Counted from the first letter of the stretch, positions 35,652-45,525 are shown. The stretch is 64,000 nt of DNA from an uncultured bacterium (GCA_903834785.1 CAILKP010000069.1:62001-126000), one strand, 5' to 3'. A program made the numbers and translations. The notes: a model not told the origin generated them from the letters alone.

Positions 35652-36881
35652 TTAGCGGCGTGAGGGCAGCCGCCGCACACTCTCGGGCAGCACAATGCGG
35701 AACACGCCAAAGGGCTCCGTTGCCGGATCTGGCTGCGAGCCATCGGCCTTGAAGCCCGTGGTCTGGTGGATGCGAGCACTGGTGACGTACAGCGTCCCGC
35801 CGGGGCCGAAGGCAAACGAGTCGGGCCATGAAAGCCGCTCGTCCTGGGCCAGCGTGAGCAGGCGGCCCTCGGGGATGCGCATCACGATCGCGTCGGTCTC
35901 GAGCGAAGAAAAGAAGATGTTGCCCTGCTCGTCGATCTCCATGCCATCGGTGACGACGGTGGTGCCGAGATTCTCGACCTCGCCGGCGAGCCGCTCGGCA
36001 CTGAGCGTGGCATCACGCAGGAACCGTGTCTTGATGCGATAAAGCGTCTTGCCGGTCAGCGCCTGCCAGTACAGATAGCCGCGAACCTGATCCAGCGCGA
36101 TGCCGTCGGAGTGAATCTTGGCGGGAGCACCATCGGGCTGGCCACCGGCCCGCAGCGGCACACCCTGAACCACCGGCACCACGGCGGGGTCGCCCATCAC
36201 TGCCGGATTGCCATCCAGCACGCGCCGGGCCGAGCCATCAGCCAGGTTCACCACGACGATGCCGCCGATCCCGGAGTCGGTGATGAACGCGGTCTCGGTG
36301 GCGGTATCGATGCGGATATCGTTGAGGTAGCTCTTGGCCGGTGCGACGGACGCATCGAAACTGATAGTCCGCAGCACTTTGTCGCCGGTGGGGTCAAGCT
36401 CAACGAGTTTGGCTCCACCTTCAACAACGCCACCGAACTTGGGCGAAGCCGGGTCCAGGACCCACAGGCGATTCTTGCGGTCAACATGCACGGACTGCAC
36501 GCACACCCACGCGCCCTGGGGCGTCGGAGCGGGGGCGTCCATCGTCGCGTCGGTCGCGGCACCGCCCCAGGGCGTGCTGCCGGCGGGGGCCCATGCGTTG
36601 AATGCACTGCTGGGCACCGGCCGCAGCGTGCCGCCGGGCAGCAGTTCCGCCACGCTCAGACCGTTGAAGTCGTCGCTCCAGCGGGGGCTATTGACGAAGA
36701 TGCGGCCATCACGCGTCACGGCCACGCCCGTGACCTGCTTGCCGGGCAGCAGCGCAACAGTCTCCAGCGGAATAGTGGCGATCGGCCCGCCGAGTTGCTG
36801 CGGGGCAGATGTGCACCCACCCGCGACAGTCATCATGAGGCCAGCGACCGCAACACAGAGAGTCAGAGCATGGCGATTCAT
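35652..36881 (-). CDS. Yellow/major-royal-jelly-like propeller lipoprotein
   Basis: A 409-aa lipoprotein. The start is ATG 36881; the open frame extends upstream to 37808 only as a shadow of the FAD monooxygenase. The lipobox is VAGGC (C23). The mature protein is a six-bladed-propeller type related to the MRJP/yellow and SMP-30/gluconolactonase group: VTRDGRIFVNSPRWSDDFN, VQSVHVDRKNRLWVLDP, YLNDIRIDTATETAFITDSG, IHSDGIALDQVRGYLYW. Bacterial members are mostly uncharacterised. Divergent from the monooxygenase. Confidence 0.82.
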   Translation of the reverse strand: MNRHALTLCVAVAGLMMTVAGGCTSAPQQLGGPIATIPLETVALLPGKQVTGVAVTRDGRIFVNSPRWSDDFNGLSVAELLPGGTLRPVPSSAFNAWAPAGSTPWGGAATDATMDAPAPTPQGAWVCVQSVHVDRKNRLWVLDPASPKFGGVVEGGAKLVELDPTGDKVLRTISFDASVAPAKSYLNDIRIDTATETAFITDSGIGGIVVVNLADGSARRVLDGNPAVMGDPAVVPVVQGVPLRAGGQPDGAPAKIHSDGIALDQVRGYLYWQALTGKTLYRIKTRFLRDATLSAERLAGEVENLGTTVVTDGMEIDEQGNIFFSSLETDAIVMRIPEGRLLTLAQDERLSWPDSFAFGPGGTLYVTSARIHQTTGFKADGSQPDPATEPFGVFRIVLPESVRRLPSRR

Positions 36882-37004
36882 GCCTGATGGTTGCCCGCCC
36901 GCCGCCGCCGGGCGCGGCGGCGTGGCCGGAAACGCGGCAGACCCAGGAAGCACCCCCTGCAACCGCCCCCCCACTGCGGCCACAGTCGGCCGGTACCATC
37001 GGCC

Positions 37005-38246
37005 ATGCGCGTCTGCGTGGCAGGTTGTGGTACCGCTGGACCTGCCGCCGCGCTGTTTCTGGCCCGGGCGGGCCACACGGTCACCATCTTTGAGCGGGCG
37101 GCAGCCCTGAACCCTGTTGGTGCGGGGCTGCTGATCCAGCCGACCGGGATGGCGGTGCTGTCGCAACTGGGGGTGCTGGACGAACTGCTGCAACTCGGCC
37201 ACCGGATCGAGCGTTTGTACGGGGCCACCACCGCCGGTCGGCCGGTGCTGGACCTGCACTATCGCGACCTGCGGGCCGACCTGTTTGGCCTTGGCCTGCA
37301 CCGCGGGGCCTTGCTGGGAACGCTGATGCGGGCGGTGCATGCCGCGGGGATCACCGTTCGCTGTGCCAGCGAACTCACCGCCATCCGGCCTGCGGGCGGA
37401 GGTGGAGGTCGGGAGGCGATCGTCGCCGATGCCGCCGGGCAGGCACACGGGCCGTTTGATCTGGTCATCATCGCCGATGGCGCACGGTCGAGTCTTCGGC
37501 CCGACGGCTGTCGCGCCGGGGTGAGGCAGTATCCATTCGGTGCACTCTGGTTTGTCGGTCAGGACACAAGCCGGACGTTCACGGGCACGCTGTGGCAGGC
37601 GTATCACGGCACCGGGCGAATGCTTGGCTTTCTGCCATCGGGCCGCGTGACGGCCGATGGCCCTCCACTGACAAGCATGTTCTGGAGTATTGCCCTGAAC
37701 CGCGCCGCGGCGGTGCACGCCGCCGGGCTGGATGCCTGGAAGCGTGACGTACTGGCGATGACGCCGCTGGCCGCGCCGCTGCTGGAGCAAGTAACCGATA
37801 CGCGGCAACTGATCACCGCGGGGTACTACGACGTGGTGGCCAGACGCACGTTTGACCTAAGCAATGGCGCGGTGGTGTGCCTGGGTGATGCCGCCCACGC
37901 CATGAGCCCGCAACTGGGACAGGGTGCCAACCTGGCGCTGGTGGATGCCATGGTGCTGGCGGGGTGCCTGTCCGAGGAGCGTGACCTGCCAACCGCGCTG
38001 CAACGCTTTGATGCCCTTCGGCGGCCCGGTGTGCATTACTACCAGTTTGCCTCACGGTGGCTGACACCGATTTTCCAGTCGGACCTGGAGGCCGTCGCCC
38101 CGCTGCGCGACATGTGCATGGGGCCCATGTGCCGGCTCCCGCTCCTGCGCGGCCAGATGCTCGAGTCACTGGTCGGGATCAAAACCGGGATCATGCCGTG
38201 GTCGCGGCAATCTCTCGACGCGCTGGCGGCAACACGCCGGGCGTGA
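37005..38246 (+). CDS. FAD-dependent monooxygenase
   Basis: A 413-aa flavoprotein of the UbiH/PHBH class-A monooxygenase type. The start is ATG 37005, because the Rossmann motif begins at once (VCVAGCGTAGPAAALFLARAG, GxGxxG-like, then FERA). DLVIIADGARSSLRP (DG motif) and GDAAHAMSPQLGQGANLALVDA (second FAD motif) follow. The substrate is unknown. The stop is nine bases from the convergent TolC gene. Confidence 0.85.
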   Translation: MRVCVAGCGTAGPAAALFLARAGHTVTIFERAAALNPVGAGLLIQPTGMAVLSQLGVLDELLQLGHRIERLYGATTAGRPVLDLHYRDLRADLFGLGLHRGALLGTLMRAVHAAGITVRCASELTAIRPAGGGGGREAIVADAAGQAHGPFDLVIIADGARSSLRPDGCRAGVRQYPFGALWFVGQDTSRTFTGTLWQAYHGTGRMLGFLPSGRVTADGPPLTSMFWSIALNRAAAVHAAGLDAWKRDVLAMTPLAAPLLEQVTDTRQLITAGYYDVVARRTFDLSNGAVVCLGDAAHAMSPQLGQGANLALVDAMVLAGCLSEERDLPTALQRFDALRRPGVHYYQFASRWLTPIFQSDLEAVAPLRDMCMGPMCRLPLLRGQMLESLVGIKTGIMPWSRQSLDALAATRRA

Positions 38247-38255
38247 TGCGATGGC

Positions 38256-40130
38256 TCACTGACCAGCCGCGGCTGGCTCACCGGGGGCGGGTGCTGGTGC
38301 AGCTGTCGGTGCGGTTTCAGCGGCTGGCATCGGCGGCGGCGGCGGCACGGCCGCCGGATCAACCGGTGCGTTGCCCATCAGCCCCGGCGGCGGCAGCAGC
38401 GTGCCGTCGCGGTCCACCCGGAGCTGGCCGGTGGTCAGCAGGTAGTTGAGGATCGTCGTGCGCAGTCCGGCGATGGCACGGTCGCGGGCATTCTCGGCTT
38501 CACGGATTTCCTGGGCCGTTTCAACGAACTGCTGTGCGGTGACTTCGGCGGCCTTGATTTCCTGCTCCTCGCGGCGACGCAGGGCGATCTTGACGCGCTG
38601 CTCGGCGAGTTCCAGGTTGAACCGCGCCAGGTCGAGTTCACGGACGCGGGCACGGGCATCGATGATCACGCGGTCGCGTGCCTGCTCGTAGCCGCGCTGG
38701 GCCTGGGCCAGACGGATGTTGGCCGTGCGGAGGGCGTACTGCTCCTCCTTGCGGTCCAGCGGCCAGTTGACCAGCACACCGGCACGGTACACAAAGTCGT
38801 TGTCGTTGTACACCACGCCGGGGTCGCGCACGTCCGGATCCGTCCGCATCGTCACGCCGCCGGAGAGCTGTGCATCCGGCAGCAGCGCGTTGCGGGCGTT
38901 GCGGACCTGACGGACCGAGTCTTCCAGCTGGTCGCGCTGGTTCTGCAGGTCCAGCGAGTACTCCAAGGCTGTGGTCGCCGCAGCATCGGGCGCCGTGTCG
39001 GGCTCCTTGAGGTCAAAGGCCAGCGGCTCGATGGCGATGGGCTGGTTGACGGGCAGGCCAAGCTTGATCTTGAACTGCTCAACGGCCAGGATGTACCGCT
39101 CGCGGAGGTTGGCCAGACTCGAGCGGCTCGAGAGCACTTCCGAAGCGGAGATACCAAGCTGGAACTCGGCGGCACGACCTGCCTCCACCAGCGCCTGGGT
39201 GCGTTCCTGCTGCTTGACGGCAAACTCCAGCGAGCGCTCCTGATTGGCGATGACGGCCTGCTGCTCAATAAGGTTGAAATAGTCGGTGGCGATGTCCACC
39301 AGCAGCTCGCGCCGGCGCTGCTCAAAGGTGCGGGCGGCGTAGATCAGATTGCGACGGGCACTGATGAGATCTTCCCGCGCCACATCACCCGCGCCACGGA
39401 GCAGCGGAACCGCGGCCTGCAGGATCAGATTGCTCGACTGCGTGTACCGCTCCGTGGTCGCCGCCCGGAGGGTCTCGGTGGCGTCCCACACCCAGGCCGC
39501 CTCCGCCGTGCCGCCAAAGGGCAGGCGCTGCGTGGCCTTGAGCGTGTTGATGATGTTCATCGGCGTCTGGTAGTTGCCGGCATCCAGCCGCCGGTCGGTG
39601 TTGACCACATTCACACCGGTCGAGGCCGTCAACTGCGGCGTCCAGCGGTGCTCCACCACCAGCATGCCGATGGCGGCAACGACGTACTCCTCCTCGGCTG
39701 ACAAGAACGCGCGGCCGCTGGTCTGCAACTGGCGCATCACGCCCAGCAGGTTCAGCTTCATGGTGTTCTCACCCGGCGCTGTCGCGTACCCGGCCAGGCG
39801 GGCCGCCACATCGCGGGCCTCATTGGCCGGCGTCAGCGCGATCTCCTCGGGCCCGGGGTTCCGCGTCGGCAGGTCGGTGTTCCGGTTCGAGGGGTTGTCG
39901 AGCTTGTCCTCGACCGCCCTTGCACGCGTTGGTGCATATGCGGACAGTCCGAGCTTCGCTGAGCGTTCCTTCATCGCAGCATCGACCTGCTCATCGATCG
40001 CGCGCAGGTCACCGCCGCAGCCAGTCAGCACCGCCGGAACGGCGAGGGCAAGCCCAGCGGCGGCTGGCAAAAACAACGACCGATAACTTTCGAGGCGAGT
40101 CAATCGAAAGCGGTTTCCAGTGTTTCGCAT
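38256..40130 (-). CDS. TolC-family outer-membrane efflux lipoprotein
   Basis: A 624-aa protein with a lipoprotein signal (lipobox LTGC, C38) followed by a TolC/OEP-type structure: two long helical blocks with repeated patterns (EQRRRELLVDIATDYFNLIEQQAVIAN; ERTQALVEAGRAAEFQLGISASEVLSSRSSLA) and beta-strand segments between them. The length exceeds the usual 450-500, mainly from an N-terminal insert and a Pro/Ala-rich C-terminal tail. TolC proteins are outer-membrane exit ducts for efflux pumps or type I secretion. No pump genes are adjacent. Confidence 0.85.
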   Translation of the reverse strand: MRNTGNRFRLTRLESYRSLFLPAAAGLALAVPAVLTGCGGDLRAIDEQVDAAMKERSAKLGLSAYAPTRARAVEDKLDNPSNRNTDLPTRNPGPEEIALTPANEARDVAARLAGYATAPGENTMKLNLLGVMRQLQTSGRAFLSAEEEYVVAAIGMLVVEHRWTPQLTASTGVNVVNTDRRLDAGNYQTPMNIINTLKATQRLPFGGTAEAAWVWDATETLRAATTERYTQSSNLILQAAVPLLRGAGDVAREDLISARRNLIYAARTFEQRRRELLVDIATDYFNLIEQQAVIANQERSLEFAVKQQERTQALVEAGRAAEFQLGISASEVLSSRSSLANLRERYILAVEQFKIKLGLPVNQPIAIEPLAFDLKEPDTAPDAAATTALEYSLDLQNQRDQLEDSVRQVRNARNALLPDAQLSGGVTMRTDPDVRDPGVVYNDNDFVYRAGVLVNWPLDRKEEQYALRTANIRLAQAQRGYEQARDRVIIDARARVRELDLARFNLELAEQRVKIALRRREEQEIKAAEVTAQQFVETAQEIREAENARDRAIAGLRTTILNYLLTTGQLRVDRDGTLLPPPGLMGNAPVDPAAVPPPPPMPAAETAPTAAPAPAPGEPAAAGQ

Positions 40131-40259
40131 GCAACAGCTGTCCTTGGGAGCAACTCAGTCAAAGTGCTGGGAAATCCAGCGGCTTGCTGGCCGCGGAACA
40201 CCGGCCTTTCCGGGCACGAGTGTACCGCCGTTTCCCGTTTTCGTTGAGTTTTCGGGCCT

Positions 40260-40327
40260 CTTTGCTATCATCAAAAGAGTGGACGGTTCTTAGTGCGGTT
40301 TGTTTGCTATAAATAAGGATAGCAAAG
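40260..40327. promoter_or_regulatory. Operator-like dyad with three TTTGCTAT half-sites
   Basis: TTTGCTAT (40303-40310) and ATAGCAAA (40319-40326) form a perfect dyad with an 8-base spacer. A third half-site, TTTGCTAT, is at 40261-40268. A -10-like TATAAA (40308-40313) lies within the dyad. The site is in the 295-base gap between divergent tolC and GH35 genes, so a repressor bound there could control both. Confidence 0.55.
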
Positions 40328-40425
40328 ACCGAACCAGCCACGCCGGCTTTCGGAAATTGTTCGCCACATTGGCCGCGGGCCCGCAGGTCTCTCGTCCACA
40401 CCCCTCACAGGAGCGGCTTCTACAC

Positions 40426-43400
40426 ATGGCTTCCCTCGCGTTCGACGGTCAATCCTTCTCCATCGACGGCAAGCGCATCTTCCTGGTTGGCGGCACCATT
40501 CATTACGCCCGCCTCCCCCGCGCCACCTGGGCGGACCGGATTGCCGCGGCCAAGTCGCTCGGCCTGAACTGCATCACAGTCCCGGTCGTCTGGGCTCGCC
40601 ACGAGACCCGGCCCGGCCAGTTCGACTTCGCTGGCGAGAACGACCTCCGCCACTTCATCCAACTCATCGACAAGGCCGGCATGTACGCCGTCCTGCGGAT
40701 CGGCCCCTTCATCGGCTCCGGCTACGACCTGGGCGGCATGCCCGCGTGGCTGACGCTGCAGAAGGACGTGCAGATGCGCGTCAACTCGTCGGCATTCCTG
40801 GAGTGCTGCTCGCGGTACTTCAGCCACGTGGCCCAGCAGGTCCGTGACCTGCAGGTGTCGCTGCGCACGAGCAAGCCGGCCATCGGCACCCCCGCCGCGG
40901 CAAGCGGCGGCCACCAGAACGGCACCCACTCCGCCGGGACTGACCAGCCGGTGCAGCCCGCACCGCTGGGCGGGCCCATTGTGCTGATTCAAAGCGAATG
41001 CCAGTGGACCTGCGGCGTCGATGAAATGGCCGCCGGCTACCTGGGCGAACTCAACCGCTACCTGCGCGAGAGCGGCCTGGATGTGCCGGTTATCAACGCC
41101 AATCAGCTCTGGCAGGCCGCCGAGGGTGAGATTGACACCTGGACCGGTCGCTCGCGGCTGATTCAGGACCTGCGCCAGTTGTCGCAGGTGCGGGCCAACC
41201 AGCCGCGGATGCTCAGCCAGTACCTGGTGACCGAAGCGGCCGCCTTTGGCGATGAGCATCTGGCTCCGGCGGTGAGCCCCGACCGGCTGCTGCACGATCT
41301 GGCCGAGGTGCTTGCCGCGGGCGCGCAGTTCAATGTCGAGCCGCTGTGCGCAGGCACGAGCTTCGGCTTCTCCGGCGGCAAGCTGCCGGGCAGCCAGGAT
41401 GATTACCTTGTCCCGCACACCGATGCCGGTGCGCCGCTGGACCTGGCCGGCAACCCCGGCCCGCTGGCCGAGCCGCTGCGCCGCCTGGCCACTTTCGCCA
41501 GCAGCTTCTCCCGCGTGATGAGCCACATCGACGTGCGCCGCCCGACGGTCTCCGTCCTGCCGGCTGCGGCGGTGACGGGCACCACGGCCAAGGGCCAGAC
41601 CGATGGCCCGACCTCGATCGTGCATCTGCACGGTGCGCAGGGCGGCGTGGTGTTCATCTTCCGCCGCCCCGGCGATGCCAAGACCCCGGCCCGCCCGGTG
41701 GATCTGCTGCTGCCGGATGGCTCGGCGATGCAGGTGTTCCCCGGCAATGAGCAGGTCAACTGGCTGCTGCTCGATGCCCGCCTGGCCGGCCGCGCCACAC
41801 TGGACTTCTCCAACCTCACGCCGCTGGCGACCGTCGGCCGCGTGCTGGTGATGTACGGCCAGCCCGAAAGCACAGCCCTGGTGAGCATCAACGGCTCGAC
41901 CGTTGAGTTCACGGTCCCCGCCGACAAGGAAGAGCCCGTCATCCTCGAGCACGAAGGTGTGATCCTGGTTGTGGGCACCAAGGCCCACCTGGGCAGCATC
42001 CAGATCGTCGAGGACGGCGTCTATCTCAACTGCGACAAGGTCACCATCTCCGGTGAGCCCGTCGTGCACAAGGCAGACGCGGTCATCACCCGGATCAGCG
42101 ATCACGGCGTGGTCAGCGAACTGAAGTTCGACCCGCGGCCGAAGGTTGTCGCCGCGGCGACGCCGCAGCCCGAGCCGGTTGCACCGCCCAAGCCCGAGAA
42201 GGGCAAGAAGGTCGCCAAGGCCCCGGTCAAGAAGGTGACCAAGGGCAAGCCGCTGCCCCCGCCGCCCCCAGCGCCGGTGGTGGAGCGCACGATCAACGTC
42301 CACCTGCAGCCGGTGACCAAGGCCGGCACCGCACCGCACCTGGCGGAGTGGACTGCGGCCTCAACCAACGAGCACTGCGCTGGCGAGTCGGCCCGTTACG
42401 CCTCCATCGGCGGCCCCGCGGACCTGGCCCAGATGGGCGCCGCGTACGGCTACGGCTGGTACCGAATCAAACTGGACAACTCCGGCACGCGCAAGCTGCG
42501 GGTCGCCTGGCCCGGCGGCGGTGACCGTTTGTCCCTGTTCACCGCGGCCGAACCGCTGGGCACCATCGGCCACGGACCCGGCGCGGACGATCACGCCGTA
42601 CTGACGCTCAAGAAGGGCGAGCAGAACCTGGTCATTCTGGCGGAGAACCTCGGCCGACTGGCCGGCACGACCCACATCGGTCAGGTCAAGGACGGCAAGG
42701 ACGGCCGCGGCTGCGTCGGCCATGCTGTGGAAACCGTCGCACTGAAGGTGGCCAAGCCCACGTTGGTGCAGGGCAAGCCCGTCGAGGCCGGCGCCATCAA
42801 GGGCCTGCTGCTGGGCATCCACAAGTCCGACACCACGGAGCCCGATCGCGTTCGGTTCAGCTTCCCGCACAAGAAGAAGTCCGGTGTGCTGGTCCGCATC
42901 AAGGCCACGACCCACCGCGGCATCATCCTGCTGGACGATGCGCCGCTCCGCAACTTTGACTCCTCCGGTCCGGGCTGGATCCAGCTGACCGATGAGCAGC
43001 TGGGCAAGGGCACGCACGTGCTGGAGTTCGCCGTCTTCGGCGACACCCGCGCCGCGCTGGCCGAACTCTCTGAGGCCGTCACGTTTGAGGAAGTCCTCAG
43101 CGAAGTGACCGCCGAGGCTGAGTGGGCCTTTGCCAAGTGGGAGATGCCCCACGCTGACTCCTTCAGCGCCAAGGTCAAGACCGGCCGGGGCACGCCCATG
43201 TGGCAGCGTTCCAGCTTCACGCTGGCAGCACAGGCCCACGCGCCGCTGTATCTGGACCTGACCGGCCTGAGCAAGGGCCAGCTGTACATCAACGGCAAGC
43301 ACCTGTGCCGCTACTTCGTGGCGACGGGGGCCGGCCGCCCGGTTGGCCCGCAGACGACCGTGCTGATCCCCGACGCCATGCTGCACCACGGCACCGGCAA

Positions 43401-43461
43401 CGAGGTCACCATCTTCGACGAGCACGGGCACAGCGCCGCCAAGGTCCGCATCCACCACTGA
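40426..43461 (+). CDS. GH35-like beta-galactosidase homologue, large, no signal peptide
   Basis: A 1011-aa protein starting at ATG 40426, with AGGAG (spacing about 12) upstream. The N-terminal TIM-barrel (about 1-330) shows GH35 features: GGTIHYARLPRATWADRIAAAK, GLNCITVPVVWARHE, LRIGPFIGS and GMPAWL. The nucleophile-position Glu (E270, YLVTEAAAF) is present. At the acid/base motif (normally QxENEY) the sequence is QSECQW, so the second Glu is Gln (Q193). A Pro/Lys linker (about 570-620) and beta-sandwich domains follow. It may be inactive or altered. No signal peptide is seen, so it is probably cytoplasmic. The next two genes follow closely. Confidence 0.8.
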   Translation: MASLAFDGQSFSIDGKRIFLVGGTIHYARLPRATWADRIAAAKSLGLNCITVPVVWARHETRPGQFDFAGENDLRHFIQLIDKAGMYAVLRIGPFIGSGYDLGGMPAWLTLQKDVQMRVNSSAFLECCSRYFSHVAQQVRDLQVSLRTSKPAIGTPAAASGGHQNGTHSAGTDQPVQPAPLGGPIVLIQSECQWTCGVDEMAAGYLGELNRYLRESGLDVPVINANQLWQAAEGEIDTWTGRSRLIQDLRQLSQVRANQPRMLSQYLVTEAAAFGDEHLAPAVSPDRLLHDLAEVLAAGAQFNVEPLCAGTSFGFSGGKLPGSQDDYLVPHTDAGAPLDLAGNPGPLAEPLRRLATFASSFSRVMSHIDVRRPTVSVLPAAAVTGTTAKGQTDGPTSIVHLHGAQGGVVFIFRRPGDAKTPARPVDLLLPDGSAMQVFPGNEQVNWLLLDARLAGRATLDFSNLTPLATVGRVLVMYGQPESTALVSINGSTVEFTVPADKEEPVILEHEGVILVVGTKAHLGSIQIVEDGVYLNCDKVTISGEPVVHKADAVITRISDHGVVSELKFDPRPKVVAAATPQPEPVAPPKPEKGKKVAKAPVKKVTKGKPLPPPPPAPVVERTINVHLQPVTKAGTAPHLAEWTAASTNEHCAGESARYASIGGPADLAQMGAAYGYGWYRIKLDNSGTRKLRVAWPGGGDRLSLFTAAEPLGTIGHGPGADDHAVLTLKKGEQNLVILAENLGRLAGTTHIGQVKDGKDGRGCVGHAVETVALKVAKPTLVQGKPVEAGAIKGLLLGIHKSDTTEPDRVRFSFPHKKKSGVLVRIKATTHRGIILLDDAPLRNFDSSGPGWIQLTDEQLGKGTHVLEFAVFGDTRAALAELSEAVTFEEVLSEVTAEAEWAFAKWEMPHADSFSAKVKTGRGTPMWQRSSFTLAAQAHAPLYLDLTGLSKGQLYINGKHLCRYFVATGAGRPVGPQTTVLIPDAMLHHGTGNEVTIFDEHGHSAAKVRIHH

Positions 43462-43512
43462 TCGCAGCCCGCGGCTCCGCGCCCGGCGGCATGGGACAAA
43501 CTACCATCCGCC

Positions 43513-44670
43513 GTGTCGCTGCTGGACCGTTACATCGCGAAGCAGTTCATCCTCAACATCGTCGTGTTGCTGCTGCTGCTCGGCGGCTTCGTGGTGCTCG
43601 TTGATGCCTCGCTGAACCTTGCCCGCAACCTGAACCTCGCCGAGGAAGCACTCCGCAAGAGCGGCGAGGTCAACCCCGGGCTGGTCCGCAAGCTCCTGGC
43701 CGCCCTGCTGTTCATCCTTGATCTGTGGTGGCCCCGGCTGCTGCAGCTGTTTAACTACCTCAACGGCCTGGTCCTCATCGGGGCCATGGGCTTTACCTTC
43801 ACCCAGCTGGTGCGCAGCCGCGAGGTCGTCGCGGCGCTGGCGGGCGGTATCAGTCTCTACCGCATGCTCCGGCCGGTGCTGGTCGTCACTGGTGTCATGC
43901 TCATGATCCAGGTGGTCAACCAGGAACTCATCGTGCCGCGGATCGCCCCGCTGATCCTCCGCGGCAACACGGATGTGGCCAAACGCGATCTGGATTCGTT
44001 CCCGGTGCTGCTGGTGCCCGATTCCTCCGGCCGGCTGTGGTCCGCCGGCACGTTTGACCCGCCCCGCCGCGGCCAGCCGGCATCACTCAAGGGCGTGCAG
44101 CTCTGGGAGCGTGACGGCAGCGGTCGCGCCATTCGACGCATCAGTGCTGAGCAGGCGGTGTACGAGGCCGCCTCGGGTTCGTGGATGCTCACCGGCGTGA
44201 CGGTGACCTCACTGGTCATCGGGGCCGACGGTGCCGGAGTCACGCCGCTGGGCATCGGTGCGGTCCGCCGCATCCAGACGGATCTTGACCCCACCGCCCT
44301 GCTGGCCGACCGGTACAAGGCATTCTCACAGGTGCTCAGCTGGGCACAGCTTGTCGAGGCCTCCAGCAGCACCGCCGTCAAGCCGGAACTCCGCGAGAGC
44401 TTCACCCGTCTGGCCTGGGGCCGCGGAGCGATGCTCCTGTGCACCGTCCTGACCATGGTGGTGTGTGCCCCGTTCTTCCTGACGCGCGAGCCCAAGAACA
44501 TGGTGCTCCAGTCGCTCAAGTGCGCCCCGGTGGCGATCGGCTCGGTGGTGGGCTCCATCGTGGGAACCGCCGCGACGATCCCCGGTGTTCCGCCCGAACT
44601 GGGCGTGATGATCCCGGTCATGGTGACCACCTGCATGGCAATTGCCGCACTGACAGGCATGCAGAGCTGA
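43513..44670 (+). CDS. LptF/LptG-family permease
   Basis: A 385-aa membrane protein of the YjgP/YjgQ family starting at GTG 43513. It opens with LLDRYIAKQFILNIVVLLLLLGG, then two more membrane helices in the N-terminal third, a large extracytoplasmic domain (about 150-270) and three C-terminal helices. LptF/G with LptB moves LPS from the inner membrane in Gram-negative bacteria. Only one such gene is here; lptF or lptG cannot be decided. It lies 51 bases after the GH35 gene. Confidence 0.82.
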   Translation: MSLLDRYIAKQFILNIVVLLLLLGGFVVLVDASLNLARNLNLAEEALRKSGEVNPGLVRKLLAALLFILDLWWPRLLQLFNYLNGLVLIGAMGFTFTQLVRSREVVAALAGGISLYRMLRPVLVVTGVMLMIQVVNQELIVPRIAPLILRGNTDVAKRDLDSFPVLLVPDSSGRLWSAGTFDPPRRGQPASLKGVQLWERDGSGRAIRRISAEQAVYEAASGSWMLTGVTVTSLVIGADGAGVTPLGIGAVRRIQTDLDPTALLADRYKAFSQVLSWAQLVEASSSTAVKPELRESFTRLAWGRGAMLLCTVLTMVVCAPFFLTREPKNMVLQSLKCAPVAIGSVVGSIVGTAATIPGVPPELGVMIPVMVTTCMAIAALTGMQS

Positions 44671-44673
44671 TCC

Positions 44674-45525
44674 ATGGCGATGAGCCCCACCGACAACGTT
44701 CCGGTGAGTATCTACCCCGTACCGGGCGGCAGCGTCAGGGCAGTCTGGACGGGAGGGCCGAAGTCACCAGAGGTTGCCACATCCCGCGATGGCGCGACGA
44801 CAGCTCTGGTTGAGCGCGCCTGGGCCGAGATGTGCACCGCCAACCCGCGGCTGCACGACGGGCCGATCTTCACGGTCACGGATGCGAGTGCACCTGAATC
44901 ACTGGTCGTCGCACTAGGCAGTTATCGAGACCTGGCAGTACAGGGGTACAGATTGGCCGATGGCAGCATCATGCCGGACCTGGGCGTCCGCATGCTCGGC
45001 ATCAAGGCGATCATCACCGCACGGGGGACCGATGGGCAGGACCACGCCCTGATTCTGCGACGAGGGCCCCAGGTGCGGATGTACCCGGGCATGTGGGAGA
45101 TCGGGCCGGCGGGTGCGGTAGATGTTCCGGCTTCGGCCAATGCTTCGCCGCGGCCGGGTGAAACCGCCATCGGCTGGGACGGGCTGCTGGCCACGCTCTG
45201 CCGCGAGGCGGAGGAGGAACTTGGGATCGATCTGGCGGCAATGACCGAACCCGCGCCGGACGGTGGGGTGGGCATCGCACGCTGGGTCTGCGATGATCGA
45301 ACGGCCCGCTCGATCGATGTTATTGTGCACGTCCGCTGGCGCGAGACAGTCGACCCCAAGGCCGGCTGGTGCCAGCTGGGTCGCGCGGGCTGGGAATACA
45401 CCGATGCGGCGTGGCTGGCCCGTCGCGATGCGGCAAGCTGGGCAAACCGGGCATCTCAGGTCAGCGACATCTCCCGCTTGGTGCTGCGGGCCTGGGCCGA
45501 AGCTCAGTCGGGCGATCTGGCCTAA
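44674..45525 (+). CDS. NUDIX hydrolase-like protein
   Basis: A 283-aa protein that starts three bases after the LptF/G stop, so probably cotranscribed. The C-terminal half contains the core Nudix motif LCREAEEELGID (REuxEExGu) after a GLLATL helix; the Gly-rich loop (PGMWEIGPAGAVDV) precedes it by about 30 residues with an insert. The N-terminal 100 residues are not recognised. The substrate could be a nucleoside diphosphate derivative; unknown. Confidence 0.78.
   Translation: MAMSPTDNVPVSIYPVPGGSVRAVWTGGPKSPEVATSRDGATTALVERAWAEMCTANPRLHDGPIFTVTDASAPESLVVALGSYRDLAVQGYRLADGSIMPDLGVRMLGIKAIITARGTDGQDHALILRRGPQVRMYPGMWEIGPAGAVDVPASANASPRPGETAIGWDGLLATLCREAEEELGIDLAAMTEPAPDGGVGIARWVCDDRTARSIDVIVHVRWRETVDPKAGWCQLGRAGWEYTDAAWLARRDAASWANRASQVSDISRLVLRAWAEAQSGDLA

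Noticed and set aside
36882-37808. Upstream extension of the MRJP-like lipoprotein frame
   Set aside because: The lipoprotein signal starts at 36881, and the extension is antisense to the FAD monooxygenase.
40420-42339. A 639-codon frame antisense to the GH35 gene
   Set aside because: Shadow of a high-G+C gene; no signal, domain or ribosome-binding site.
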